Shown here piece after piece: positions 24,167-32,284 of a DNA stretch of 38,775 nucleotides. The DNA comes from an uncultured euryarchaeote. GTDB taxonomy: Archaea > Thermoplasmatota > Poseidoniia > Poseidoniales > Poseidoniaceae. Numbering within the stretch: position 1 is the stretch's first letter; each line of letters opens with the position of its first letter. The notes under the pieces are model-generated. The model searched no databases. It was not told the DNA's origin and was given only the letters and a program-made list of their open reading frames with translations. Position numbers and translations under genes: made by a program. The DNA lies in contig CALDPP010000069.1 in the NCBI GenBank assembly GCA_937911345.1, positions 1 through 38,775 of the forward strand, in the 5' to 3' direction.

Positions 24167-25732
24167 ATGTCATCAAATGCATCGGCAGGGGGTAATGGTT
24201 TGGCGAGAAAACGTGGGAAGCGCGGAGATTCCAAAAAACGACAGCGCGCACAGCAAAGAGCGCAATATGATGAACTTGACAAATATCCAGTTATGCCACC
24301 TCATGCATTTGCTAGAGTTGTGCGTGACAGAGCAACCCTCAACATCATTTACCAGATTATCGAACCACCTATGACTAAGAAAGAAGAGCAATACAGAGAA
24401 GAAATAATGGATATTTTCATTCGCTCTCTAACTGCCAACATCGATGAGATAGATGCTAACCCCGAAGCATATCTCAGAACCGCAATGGATAAAGTAATCA
24501 AATCATATGGTATGAAGATCAATAAAAAATCAAAGTCTAAAATTTTCTATTATCTAAAAAGAGACCTGATTGGCTATGGTGAGATGGATGTTCTGATGAA
24601 CGATGCAAACGTAGAAGACATCTCTCTGGATGGTACAAATGTTCCAATTTTTGCCTACCACAGAAAGTTCGAATCTGTTGAAACCACCTGTATTTGGAAA
24701 ACGGATGACGAGTTAGAATCTTATGTTATCAAACTCGCACAACGATGCGGCAAGCACATTTCAGTTGCTGACCCTCTTCTCGATGCTACGCTAATGGATG
24801 GTTCGAGAATTGTTATGAAATTGGGACACGAAGTATCCACCAGAGGTTCGTCGTTTTGTATTCGTAGATTCAAAGACGATCCATTTTCTCCAGCAGATAT
24901 CATTGCCTTTAGAACAATGTCGTCACTGATGGTTTCTTATCTGTGGATTGCATTCCAAAATGAAGTACCTATGCTGTTTGTCGGAGGTACCGCATCCGGA
25001 AAAACGACAACATTGAATGCAATGTGTATTTTTATCCCTTGGCAGATGAAAATTGTATCAATTGAATCTACCAGAGAAGTAAACATTCCTCAGCCGAACT
25101 GGGTGCCTGGTTTGACAAGACAAGGTTTTGGTGGCGAATCAACTGAGGGTGTAATAGGAGAATTCGAATTATTGAAAGCAGCTCTGAGAGAACGGCCAGA
25201 ATATATCATCGTGGGTGAGATTCGTGGTGCCGAAGCATACGTTCTTTTCCAAGCGATGGCAACGGGTCACTGTGCTTATTCAACAGTACACGCAGATTCT
25301 GTGCCATCATTAGTTCACAGGTTAGAAAACAAACCTATCGACATCCCTCGTGTACTTCTGCCAGCTTTGGAAGCGTGTTCTATTCAGATTCAAACCAGAA
25401 TCAACGGAAAGCGTGTGAGAAGGACCAAGCAGTTGGTTGAAATTGTCGGTATTGACCCTAACTCTTTGGAAGTTATTACAAATGAAGTATTCCGTTGGGA
25501 TGTAACTTCTGACGACTTTATTTTCAGCGGTAAATCTTACGTTCTAGAGAAGATTATGGTAAAACTAAATTATTCTCAAGATGATATGAGAAGAGAGTTG
25601 AGAACACGTAAGAGAATTCTCGAATGGATGGTACTTAATGACATCAGGAAGGCCGACCAAGTTTCACAAATCGTTACAGAATATTATGTACGTCCTAATG
25701 AAATTCTTGCTAGAGTTGACGGATTGCGTTGA
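24167..25732 (+). CDS. Type IV pilus / secretion ATPase (TadA/ArlI/VirB11-like)
   Basis: A 521-residue cytoplasmic hexameric ATPase that powers assembly of type IV pilus-like filaments. A basic N-terminal tail (RKRGKRGDSKKRQRAQQRAQ) precedes the N-terminal domain, which contains YGEMDVLMNDANVEDISLDG. Walker A is GGTASGKTTT (about 272-281), followed by the Asp box with IESTREV. The Walker B region is IVGEIRGAEA, and the His box is ATGHCAYSTVHADS. All four boxes of the family are intact. It heads an operon with two T2SSF-type membrane proteins and two small pilin-like proteins. There is no flaH/arlH or archaellin, so a Tad-like pilus or secretion system is favoured over an archaellum. The ATG at 24167 begins within a few bases of a TATA-like element. 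Confidence 0.92.
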   Translation: MSSNASAGGNGLARKRGKRGDSKKRQRAQQRAQYDELDKYPVMPPHAFARVVRDRATLNIIYQIIEPPMTKKEEQYREEIMDIFIRSLTANIDEIDANPEAYLRTAMDKVIKSYGMKINKKSKSKIFYYLKRDLIGYGEMDVLMNDANVEDISLDGTNVPIFAYHRKFESVETTCIWKTDDELESYVIKLAQRCGKHISVADPLLDATLMDGSRIVMKLGHEVSTRGSSFCIRRFKDDPFSPADIIAFRTMSSLMVSYLWIAFQNEVPMLFVGGTASGKTTTLNAMCIFIPWQMKIVSIESTREVNIPQPNWVPGLTRQGFGGESTEGVIGEFELLKAALRERPEYIIVGEIRGAEAYVLFQAMATGHCAYSTVHADSVPSLVHRLENKPIDIPRVLLPALEACSIQIQTRINGKRVRRTKQLVEIVGIDPNSLEVITNEVFRWDVTSDDFIFSGKSYVLEKIMVKLNYSQDDMRRELRTRKRILEWMVLNDIRKADQVSQIVTEYYVRPNEILARVDGLR

Positions 25733-25746
25733 GAGGATTGAGTTAA

Positions 25747-26766
25747 ATGGAACTGACTGCGTGGCAGAGATTCTGTAATAGGATTCTTGGTAGAATCTTG
25801 AAGAAAAGAGCCCGCAGAGACGTAGCACTTTCAGAAAATCTGGTCAAAGGTTCTATGGGAATCATGCCGGAAGTCTATTTGTCAACTGTCATTTTCACAT
25901 CAATTGCCATAGCCCTAGTTTGTTGGGGAATAATTGGCATATTTTTCATGCCTGAACTGGGTGTAATTGCATTTTGGGAAAGCCTGCAAGACCCTGCAAC
26001 AATCAACCCGTGTCTTGACTGGGAATACTGGGAGCCGGAACTTGTCGATAAATCAAAACCTGGAAATGGTTGCCCGGATTACGCAACTAGAGTATTCCCT
26101 GCACCGTTTAAAATATTTATTTTGGTAATTCTGGGTGCTATTGTTCCTTATTCTGGCTTCCTACTAGTTCGAGGTGGAGCAAAGCGAGAAGCCGATAAAA
26201 GGGGTGCACAAATCGAGAAGTATCTTCCATATGCAGCATCATACACTGCAGCTATGAGTGCAGCTAACGCAACTCCAGCGAAGATTTTCCGATCATTAGC
26301 AATGAACAAAGATATCTACGGTGATGTATCTGAAGATGCAGGTTTGATTTATCGGGATGTAACATTGCTAGGTTATGACCTAATCACTGCGATTAAACTC
26401 AGTGTAGATCGAGCGGCATCTGTTTGGCTAACCGAGTTCTTCCAAGGTATGGTAGGGACTTTGACCTCCGGTGGTCACCTGAAGTTGTATTTCTTGAATC
26501 GTGCAGAACACTACATGAGGGAAAATCGAACTAGATTGCAACAATTCTTAGAATCTATTGCCCTACTAGCGGAGTCTTATATCGTGGTAGCTGTAGCAAT
26601 GCCGTTGTTTTTGATTGTGATGCTGGTAATTATGTTCTGGGTTTCAGGTTCTGGTGCTCAAATGTCAGAAGGGATGCTGTATGGAATTGTTCTCGGATTT
26701 ATTCCAATGATTCACATTGCTTATGCCGTATTGGTATACACAAGCAGTAAAGAACAGGAAATGTGA
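25747..26766 (+). CDS. T2SSF/TadC-like pilus platform membrane protein (first)
   Basis: A 339-residue inner-membrane platform protein that works with the upstream ATPase. It has a basic N terminus (RILKKRARRDVAL), two transmembrane helices (about 38-62 and 120-142), and the cytoplasmic T2SSF helical domain (about 155-270), which contains ASYTAAMSAANATPAKIFRS and a conserved GLIYRDVTLLGYD stretch. Two C-terminal helices (about 278-303 and 310-332) complete it. Between TM1 and TM2 lies an extracytoplasmic loop of about 55 residues with two cysteines (NPCLDW and GNGCPDY), which may form a disulfide. The ATG at 25747 has GAGGATTGAG upstream, and the gene follows the ATPase after 14 bases. A second T2SSF protein follows, the two-platform arrangement seen in Tad-type systems. 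Confidence 0.9.
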   Translation: MELTAWQRFCNRILGRILKKRARRDVALSENLVKGSMGIMPEVYLSTVIFTSIAIALVCWGIIGIFFMPELGVIAFWESLQDPATINPCLDWEYWEPELVDKSKPGNGCPDYATRVFPAPFKIFILVILGAIVPYSGFLLVRGGAKREADKRGAQIEKYLPYAASYTAAMSAANATPAKIFRSLAMNKDIYGDVSEDAGLIYRDVTLLGYDLITAIKLSVDRAASVWLTEFFQGMVGTLTSGGHLKLYFLNRAEHYMRENRTRLQQFLESIALLAESYIVVAVAMPLFLIVMLVIMFWVSGSGAQMSEGMLYGIVLGFIPMIHIAYAVLVYTSSKEQEM

Positions 26767-26775
26767 GTTGAGATT

Positions 26776-28392
26776 ATGGCTAGGAAGAAAAAGAAAAAAC
26801 TAGTCGTTGAACTAGATCTTCCTAAAGACGACAGAACTTTGAAAAATCTGTACATAATCATATTTTTCTCTGTAATACTCGGTCTATCTTCAGGGATAAT
26901 GTGGGTGACAAACTCTGGATTTATTCCGACAGCAAACGGGGAACCAATGTTCACTAATGTTTACTGTGGGGCAACAGCGCAAGATGACTTAGGGACAGAT
27001 TATTCTGCAGAGTTTAGTGGTACTGTAAAACCATCTTATCAGGCGAATGAATCCTGTGCAATCCTGCAGGACCAACCAGACCAACTAGAATGGTCAGAGC
27101 GTCCATGGACAAATTTCATTTCGAAAGCTAAGTCTTTCGATGTACCAGGAATGCCAGAGCAGATTAAAGGCAGTGTTGTTATTGAACAGCCCCTGTCTTT
27201 AGACTGTGATGTGGAGGCAGCCACCCCTACTGAATATACAGTGGCGATAAGAGATCCAGATCTCAACGTGCTAGGTTCCTTTACAGGAACTACTGGCAAA
27301 TCTAGTGATGTATGTGAGATTGAGATTGACAATTTAGAACCTGACCGTGGTTATGAAGTTGCCATATTTTCTAATGAGGATGGTAAGCGTCTAAATTCCG
27401 CAGAGTTTGATTTGACCCTAGATTTTTATGATGGCATTCCAACAAATATGAACAATAAATCATACTGGCTTGGACCTAAAGTTGAATTTGGCCCATTCGA
27501 TCTTAGACCGATGATATTCCTCAATTTCTTTGGCTTGACTTTCTTTTTCCTACTTTATCCCGCATCCTTCTATTGGGAAAAGGTAGAACAAAGGAAGAAT
27601 GAGATTGAGGAGAAGTTCCCCGATTTCCTAAGAGATATGGCAGAATATTGGAAAGGCGGTCTCTCCATGACAGTAGCAGTACAGACGTTAGTAAAGTCAG
27701 AGTATGGTGCCCTTAATGACGAAGTCAAGAAAATGTCAGATCAGTTAAGTTGGGGTATCAAGTTCAGTGATGTAATCAAACAGTTTTCTGAGCGCGTTGG
27801 TACTCCACTGGTGAAACGTGCTATTACATTGATTGCTGAAGCAGATAGAGCAGGCGGAAAGATTTCTGATATATTGGTAACCGCTGCAAACGACTCTCGT
27901 GAAATCAAGTTCTTGGAAGGTGAAAGAAATCGAGCAATTGGCTCTTACATTGCCGTTATTTGGACTTCATATTTCGTTTTCTTGGGTGTAATTACCCTGC
28001 TGGGCAAGATCTTTATTCCTGCTATTGCGAAATCTAATTCTGGTGATGAGGGTGGTGGCGATTCAGGCGGTGCTAATATCGGAAACATGACGATTAGGTC
28101 GATAGATCCGTTGTTTTTCGTTACGGTGTTTTACTATGGAGTTACTATGCAAGCACTTGGCAATGGTTCGATGGCAGGTTTGATGCAAAATGGTCGGTTT
28201 TCAGCGGGTTTCAAGCATTCTGGAATGATGATAGTAGCGGCCTTGTTGGCATTTAATCTACTCGTATTCAGCCCTGATTTGATCGGTGAATCAAGCCACG
28301 CTATTTCTCAAATGATAATCACCTCGGATTCGACATATACCGTTGGGTTAAATCCATCTGGTGGTGGTTATGTTCCATCACCAATAATCTGA
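26776..28392 (+). CDS. T2SSF/TadC-like pilus platform membrane protein (second) with extracytoplasmic domain
   Basis: A 538-residue partner of the first platform protein. After a Lys-rich N terminus (ARKKKKKLVV) and one helix (about 24-45) comes an extracytoplasmic beta-rich domain (about 46-235) with four cysteines. The next transmembrane helix (about 250-270) leads into the cytoplasmic T2SSF domain (about 275-395), with KFPDFLRDMAEYWKGGLSM and the AEADRAGGKISDIL segment. Four hydrophobic segments end the protein (about 395-418, 445-465, 482-505 and the terminal region). The extra domain is absent from the first paralogue and may contact the filament or substrate outside the membrane. The ATG at 26776 follows GAGTTGAGAT. 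Its TGA stop is in the same frame as the next gene. Confidence 0.88.
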   Translation: MARKKKKKLVVELDLPKDDRTLKNLYIIIFFSVILGLSSGIMWVTNSGFIPTANGEPMFTNVYCGATAQDDLGTDYSAEFSGTVKPSYQANESCAILQDQPDQLEWSERPWTNFISKAKSFDVPGMPEQIKGSVVIEQPLSLDCDVEAATPTEYTVAIRDPDLNVLGSFTGTTGKSSDVCEIEIDNLEPDRGYEVAIFSNEDGKRLNSAEFDLTLDFYDGIPTNMNNKSYWLGPKVEFGPFDLRPMIFLNFFGLTFFFLLYPASFYWEKVEQRKNEIEEKFPDFLRDMAEYWKGGLSMTVAVQTLVKSEYGALNDEVKKMSDQLSWGIKFSDVIKQFSERVGTPLVKRAITLIAEADRAGGKISDILVTAANDSREIKFLEGERNRAIGSYIAVIWTSYFVFLGVITLLGKIFIPAIAKSNSGDEGGGDSGGANIGNMTIRSIDPLFFVTVFYYGVTMQALGNGSMAGLMQNGRFSAGFKHSGMMIVAALLAFNLLVFSPDLIGESSHAISQMIITSDSTYTVGLNPSGGGYVPSPII

Positions 28393-28396
28393 GGGG
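28391..28396 (+). promoter_or_regulatory. Shine-Dalgarno site before the proposed CTG start
   Basis: GAGGGG overlaps the stop codon of the second platform gene and lies eight bases before CTG at 28405. No ATG, GTG or TTG is in frame at that distance. It supports a non-canonical start for the first pilin-like gene. Confidence 0.5.
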
Positions 28397-28404
28397 CTGA
28401 TTTC

Positions 28405-28845
28405 CTGCGCAACGAAGAGGATGCCCAAATTCACATTCTTGAGATGTTGACTTTATTCTGGTTATTCTTTATGTCTGCGACATTCTTGATTCGAATAGAT
28501 GTACCAGATTCAAGGTCGGTTGCTCACGATGCTAGTTTAGAGGCAGCCGGAGAATCTGTTTTTCAGTACGGCCTCGGTCTAGATGCAGAGATTTCAGGTG
28601 AAAATCGGTTAACTGAGTTGTTGTCGAATTCCGATTATGATGGGGCATGCACGCTACTCCAAGATTCTTTGATGGCTGGAAAGGAAGCAAATTGTTGGCT
28701 GGCAAAAAACAGTGGGACATCAAGTCCCCATGGCTTGGTTGGCACACCCTCAGGAAACACCGTCACTGTACATCAATTAGTAACTGATGGAGATGATTTG
28801 TGGACAATCAGCTTGACATTATGGAACATAGGGGGTGGTGCTTGA
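28405..28845 (+). CDS. Small pilin-like protein, probable non-canonical CTG start
   Basis: From the proposed CTG at 28405 the product has 146 residues: a short charged head (LRNEEDAQIHILEM), one hydrophobic helix (TLFWLFFMSATFLI), then a soluble domain with two cysteines. The head resembles haloarchaeal Tad-associated proteins that start RGQAHTLE, and the partner encoded next starts with a comparable R/D/E/AQ pattern. This is a class III prepilin-like layout. The first in-frame ATG (28444) would remove the head and leave a bare helix at the N terminus. The frame is continuous with the preceding gene across its TGA. Exact cleavage site and role (major pilin, minor pilin or pseudopilin) are not known. 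The stop shares bases with the next start (TGATG). Confidence 0.65.
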   Translation: MRNEEDAQIHILEMLTLFWLFFMSATFLIRIDVPDSRSVAHDASLEAAGESVFQYGLGLDAEISGENRLTELLSNSDYDGACTLLQDSLMAGKEANCWLAKNSGTSSPHGLVGTPSGNTVTVHQLVTDGDDLWTISLTLWNIGGGA

Positions 28846-29282
28846 TGAATCAGAGGCATAGAGTCAATGATGAAAAGGCACAAATGTTGTTAGCAACTGG
28901 AGTTGTTTTACTTCTATCACTGTTGTCAATGGCTGTTTTCAGTGTAAAGGTAGCAGGTTTAACTTCTGCCCATGAACCAAATGCTGATTCGGTTATAGAG
29001 ACTACAAAAGAAGTAGTAGATGTTCTTCCTTCGTTAGCTGAGAATCGTACTGAGATATGGATCGATAATGGAATGGAGAGAATTGATGCGGCAGAATTAG
29101 CGATGTCTAGTGTGCACGATGATTTGTTACATCACGGTGAGATTAGAGGGGTTGAAGTCAAGATGCTGAATATCACAATTGTTGAATTAGACGCCTCATC
29201 GATTGAGATATCGCTCGAATTAGGAGTAACTGATGATTCTTCAACCTTGCAGAGTCAAATTAACTTCATAATAACTGCCTAA
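28845..29282 (+). CDS. Small pilin-like membrane protein
   Basis: A 145-residue protein with the N terminus MNQRHRVNDEKAQMLLATG followed by a hydrophobic helix (about 13-37) and a soluble, acidic alpha/beta domain. The positively charged head, AQ before the helix and the single helix recall haloarchaeal proteins that start RGQLLLVGA in Tad-like loci; this resemblance is from memory, not a search. The true start is the ATG at 28845, in a TGATG overlap with the previous gene and with GGTGGTG upstream; an in-frame ATG at 28800 lies inside the upstream gene. It is the last gene of the pilus operon. Its TAA shares three bases with the stop of the convergent kinase gene. Confidence 0.75.
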   Translation: MNQRHRVNDEKAQMLLATGVVLLLSLLSMAVFSVKVAGLTSAHEPNADSVIETTKEVVDVLPSLAENRTEIWIDNGMERIDAAELAMSSVHDDLLHHGEIRGVEVKMLNITIVELDASSIEISLELGVTDDSSTLQSQINFIITA

Positions 29283-29938
29283 TTTTGACGTTGATTCCAA
29301 GCAATGTCAAGATAATGTTCGATTTTTTCTTGATCACTTGTGATTCTTGAAATATCTACAACTGGCCATGATGCAATTTTTGAACGTTCAATTAAACCGT
29401 CCTGGATTTTGCGAATTCTATCGAAATTAGCAATGTATCTGTCATGTCTACGAAACGAGTGAGCATCCCGGGATTTAATCATTGATTTGTGTTTTTCCTC
29501 ATCACTTACCGCCATAATTACCCCCACAGCAATTCCACCAGATTCAATCCAACTACGTATCAAACGGTCACTGGGAATAATATGTACTCCTTCCAATAGC
29601 AAATCTATACCCTCTCTCATGGCACGATTAATTGTCGCCTCAATACCTCCTTCAACGGCTTTACATGTGTCAACCCAGTCAATTACCGCATCATTTGAAT
29701 CTCCAATCGAAAAAGAGGAACGGTGAAGTGCAGAATTTTCCCGTTCTTCATCAGTTGAACGTAAAATTTCTCTTATCGCATCCGTTGATATGAGTCTAGC
29801 AAAGTTACTCTTTGCTCCGATTTTCATGGCTACTGTAGATTTTCCTGTCCCGGTTGCTCCGGCTATAATTAGTAACCGCGGAGGTCTGTTAGCGATAGTC
29901 CTGGCGGTAGTTCCAGCAAGACCAACAGTTCGAGCCAT
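29279..29938 (-). CDS. 2-phosphoglycerate kinase-like P-loop kinase
   Basis: A 219-residue single-domain kinase. Walker A is IAGATGTGKSTVA; STDAIREILRS carries the substrate-side Asp/Arg. An HRSSFSIGD segment, a Lys/Glu-rich middle and LLLEGVHIIP (Walker B side) match the archaeal 2-phosphoglycerate kinase family. In methanogens, 2-phosphoglycerate kinase starts cyclic 2,3-diphosphoglycerate synthesis, but those proteins usually carry an ATP-cone or longer N terminus that is missing here; the substrate is thus uncertain. The ATG at 29938 is favoured over a TTG at 29962, because a TATA-like ACTATAATT lies 23-31 bases upstream of the ATG. The gene overlaps the end of the pilus operon by four bases and is divergent from the aldehyde dehydrogenase gene. 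Confidence 0.8.
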   Translation of the reverse strand: MARTVGLAGTTARTIANRPPRLLIIAGATGTGKSTVAMKIGAKSNFARLISTDAIREILRSTDEERENSALHRSSFSIGDSNDAVIDWVDTCKAVEGGIEATINRAMREGIDLLLEGVHIIPSDRLIRSWIESGGIAVGVIMAVSDEEKHKSMIKSRDAHSFRRHDRYIANFDRIRKIQDGLIERSKIASWPVVDISRITSDQEKIEHYLDIAWNQRQN

Positions 29939-29960
29939 GGCGGATGTATGATACACTGTC

Positions 29961-29972
29961 AATTATAGTTAT
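29961..29972. promoter_or_regulatory. Shared TATA-like element, kinase / aldehyde dehydrogenase
   Basis: AATTATAGTTAT reads on the minus strand as ATAACTATAATT, at the right distance for a leaderless kinase transcript. On the plus strand, TTATAGTT lies about 90 bases before the preferred aldehyde dehydrogenase ATG. This would leave a leader of about 60 bases. Confidence 0.45.
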
Positions 29973-30055
29973 CATGGTTGAAATGGTAAATTCTGTTGAT
30001 TGATGAGGAAAAAATACGAGCGAACACCTTTCAAGAGAAACTTATTCGGGGTATT

Positions 30056-31492
30056 ATGAGCGCAGAAAAAATGTATATTGCAGGCGAGTGGTCAGACTCT
30101 GAGAATGGCGATGTTAGTCAAGCAATTAACCCAGCAACAGGTGATTCTATTGCTACAGTGCCAAAAGCAACGGTTAACGATGTTAATCGAAGTGTCGAAG
30201 CATCTAGAGCGGCTTTACAAAACTCTGATTGGAAGAATATGGATCCTGCTCAAAGAGGACGAATACTAAACAAAATGGCTGCAGTAACTTATGGTGCAGC
30301 AAAAGAATTAGCGAAAATAGAATCCGAGAATAATGGTAAAACCTTCAGAGAAGCACTGTCTGAGATTCGCTATGGTGCTTGGACGTTGGAGTATTTTGCT
30401 GGTTTGACCGACAAAATAGAAGGTAGTACTATCCCTGTTCCCGGTAACCGTTTGAACTATACCTTACGTCAACCGATTGGCGTAACAGCTCACATAGTCC
30501 CATGGAATTTTCCGCTTCAACTTGCGCTTAGGTCAATTGCCCCGGCTCTTGCTGCAGGATGTACGGTAATTGCTAAACCTGCATCATGGACGCCATTATC
30601 ACTAATCGCATGGATGAAGAAAATCGACGAAGCAGAAGTAGGCCTTCCATCCGGTGTTTTGCAGGTAATTACCGGATCAGGCGGATTGATTGGCGATGCA
30701 CTTGCTGGACACAAAGGAGTAGATGGGATTGTCCTAACTGGAGGAGTCCCTACTGGTAAAACAGTAATGGCTAAGGCTAGTGATAACCTTACACCAGTGA
30801 CTTTGGAACTTGGTGGAAAAGGAGCCAATATCGTGTTCCCAGATGCGAACCTTAAGTACGCTGCTAAAGCAATCTGCTTTGGTATTTTCATGAATGCAGG
30901 TCAGATGTGCTGGGCTGGTTCTCGACTGATTGTTCATGAGGATATTCACGATGAATTGGTGGATGCAGTTGTCGCAGAAGTTGGTAAGTGGAAAGTAGGC
31001 CCTGGTATGTCTGAGGGTGTAAGAATCGGTAGTTTGGTACATGAAAATCACCGAAGTGAAGTATTGGAAAAGCTTGCAAATGGTCTAAATCATGGCGGTC
31101 AAATCGTTTGCGGGGGAAATGCTGTATCTGGAGAGGGGGCATTTATGGAAGCAACTGTTGTGACAGGTGTAGATCAAGAAAACCCACTCTTCTATGATGA
31201 ATTGTTTGGTCCAGTTCTTTCAGTCACAAAATTCGCAACAGATGAAGAAGCATTAGCATTAGCAAACCACTCAGATTTCGGATTGCTGAATGGTATTTGG
31301 ACAAATAATCTGAGTAGAGCACACAACTTAGCACGCGACCTTGAATCAGGTATGGTTTCAATAAATGAATATCCGATAACCTTCCCACAAACCGCATTCA
31401 CTGGTTGGAAGCAGTCGGGAATAGGTATTGAGCAAAGCAAAGACGCACTGAGATTCTACACTAAAGTCAAGAATGTCAATGTCAAACTTTGA
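30056..31492 (+). CDS. NAD(P)-dependent aldehyde dehydrogenase
   Basis: A 478-residue cytoplasmic enzyme that oxidises an aldehyde to an acid. It opens MYIAGEW, the usual family start. The NAD-binding segment is VPWNFPLQLALRS with AKPASWTPL, the general-base Glu lies in VTLELGGKGANIVF, and the nucleophile Cys in NAGQMCWAGSRL. A C-terminal FTGWKQSGIG segment completes the fold. A TTG at 29996 would extend it by 20 residues, but the ATG at 30056 with GGGGT upstream fits better. The PaaG-like isomerase follows after nine bases. In ring-opening pathways the aldehyde dehydrogenase (PaaZ N-terminal domain or BoxD) acts on a CoA-ester semialdehyde. That assignment here rests on context only. Confidence 0.95.
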   Translation: MSAEKMYIAGEWSDSENGDVSQAINPATGDSIATVPKATVNDVNRSVEASRAALQNSDWKNMDPAQRGRILNKMAAVTYGAAKELAKIESENNGKTFREALSEIRYGAWTLEYFAGLTDKIEGSTIPVPGNRLNYTLRQPIGVTAHIVPWNFPLQLALRSIAPALAAGCTVIAKPASWTPLSLIAWMKKIDEAEVGLPSGVLQVITGSGGLIGDALAGHKGVDGIVLTGGVPTGKTVMAKASDNLTPVTLELGGKGANIVFPDANLKYAAKAICFGIFMNAGQMCWAGSRLIVHEDIHDELVDAVVAEVGKWKVGPGMSEGVRIGSLVHENHRSEVLEKLANGLNHGGQIVCGGNAVSGEGAFMEATVVTGVDQENPLFYDELFGPVLSVTKFATDEEALALANHSDFGLLNGIWTNNLSRAHNLARDLESGMVSINEYPITFPQTAFTGWKQSGIGIEQSKDALRFYTKVKNVNVKL

Positions 31493-31501
31493 GGTCTTAA
31501 C

Positions 31502-32284
31502 ATGGCAGTTACAGTCAAGGATTTGGGCGAAGGAATAAGTTTGGTGACAATGGCAGGTAAGTCTGCTACCCAATCATTCTCAATGGAATTTTTGCCTAAG
31601 ATAGCCGAAGCCATACAATCGACACTTTCAGATGCATCTGTGAAGGCTGTTGTAATAACTGGAGAAGGTAAATTCTTCTCTGCGGGTGCAGACATTAACG
31701 CCTTTGCTGAGTCTATCAAAGATGGCGACGCTCCTAAACTAATTAGAGATTTAACTGGAATTTTACATCCGCTGATAGTTAAGATGCGACAATCACCGAC
31801 TATTTGTGTGGCAGCAATAAACGGAGCATGTGCAGGTGGTGGCTTAGGATTGGCACTCGCTTGTGATGTTAGGATTGCATCTTCGGGGGCTAAGGTAGCA
31901 GCCTCATATTCCGGCATGGGGCTATCGCCTGATGGAGGAACTACTTGGCTACTCCCAAGACTTGTAGGCAACCAGGTTAGTAGAAAATTCTTCTTTGAAA
32001 ACAGTATATGGGATGCTAATGAGTCTTTGGAACATGGTGTAATCGATGAGTTGGTTGATGATTCAAGACTTATTGAAAGAGCGAGTGAAGTAGCTAAACT
32101 TTGGAGTTCCTGGGGACCACACACTAAAGAGGCAACAAAACACCTGCTCGATGTGCAAACCACTCAGGATTTTGAAACTCACCTGAAACATGAAAGAACC
32201 TTGATCGAGGCTGCCGGTACCACCGAGGCCTTCAAAGAGGGCGTCGCTGCTTTTTTAGAAAAGCGAAGGCCGAAGTTCGATTAG
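31502..32284 (+). CDS. PaaG-like crotonase (enoyl-CoA isomerase group)
   Basis: A 260-residue crotonase. The oxyanion segments are FFSAGADINAF and NGACAGGGLGLALACD. Both glutamates used by true hydratases are missing (AGGGLGLA and SYSGMGLSPDGG). Instead Asp144 in SPDGGTTWLLPRLVG matches the catalytic Asp of PaaG, which isomerises ring-1,2-epoxyphenylacetyl-CoA to oxepin-CoA; related enzymes are Delta3-Delta2-enoyl-CoA isomerases. It starts nine bases after the aldehyde dehydrogenase gene, so the two form an operon. Its last four bases overlap the convergent 3-hydroxyacyl-CoA dehydrogenase gene. The isomerase group is well supported; activity on an aromatic-derived epoxide is inferred from the nearby diiron epoxidase. 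Confidence 0.88.
   Translation: MAVTVKDLGEGISLVTMAGKSATQSFSMEFLPKIAEAIQSTLSDASVKAVVITGEGKFFSAGADINAFAESIKDGDAPKLIRDLTGILHPLIVKMRQSPTICVAAINGACAGGGLGLALACDVRIASSGAKVAASYSGMGLSPDGGTTWLLPRLVGNQVSRKFFFENSIWDANESLEHGVIDELVDDSRLIERASEVAKLWSSWGPHTKEATKHLLDVQTTQDFETHLKHERTLIEAAGTTEAFKEGVAAFLEKRRPKFD

Noticed and set aside
24167-26766. Archaellum (fla/arl) operon
   Set aside because: ATPase and platform proteins alone fit, but no ArlH, archaellin or accessory archaellum gene is present and there are two platform proteins.
29973-30002. Nine-codon upstream reading frame before the aldehyde dehydrogenase gene
   Set aside because: ATG to TGA is present, but so short a frame arises by chance and nothing suggests translation.
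31456-32163. Minus-strand frame of 235 codons opposite the PaaG-like gene
   Set aside because: The plus-strand crotonase is certain; the antisense frame is Ser/Pro-rich and shows no motif.
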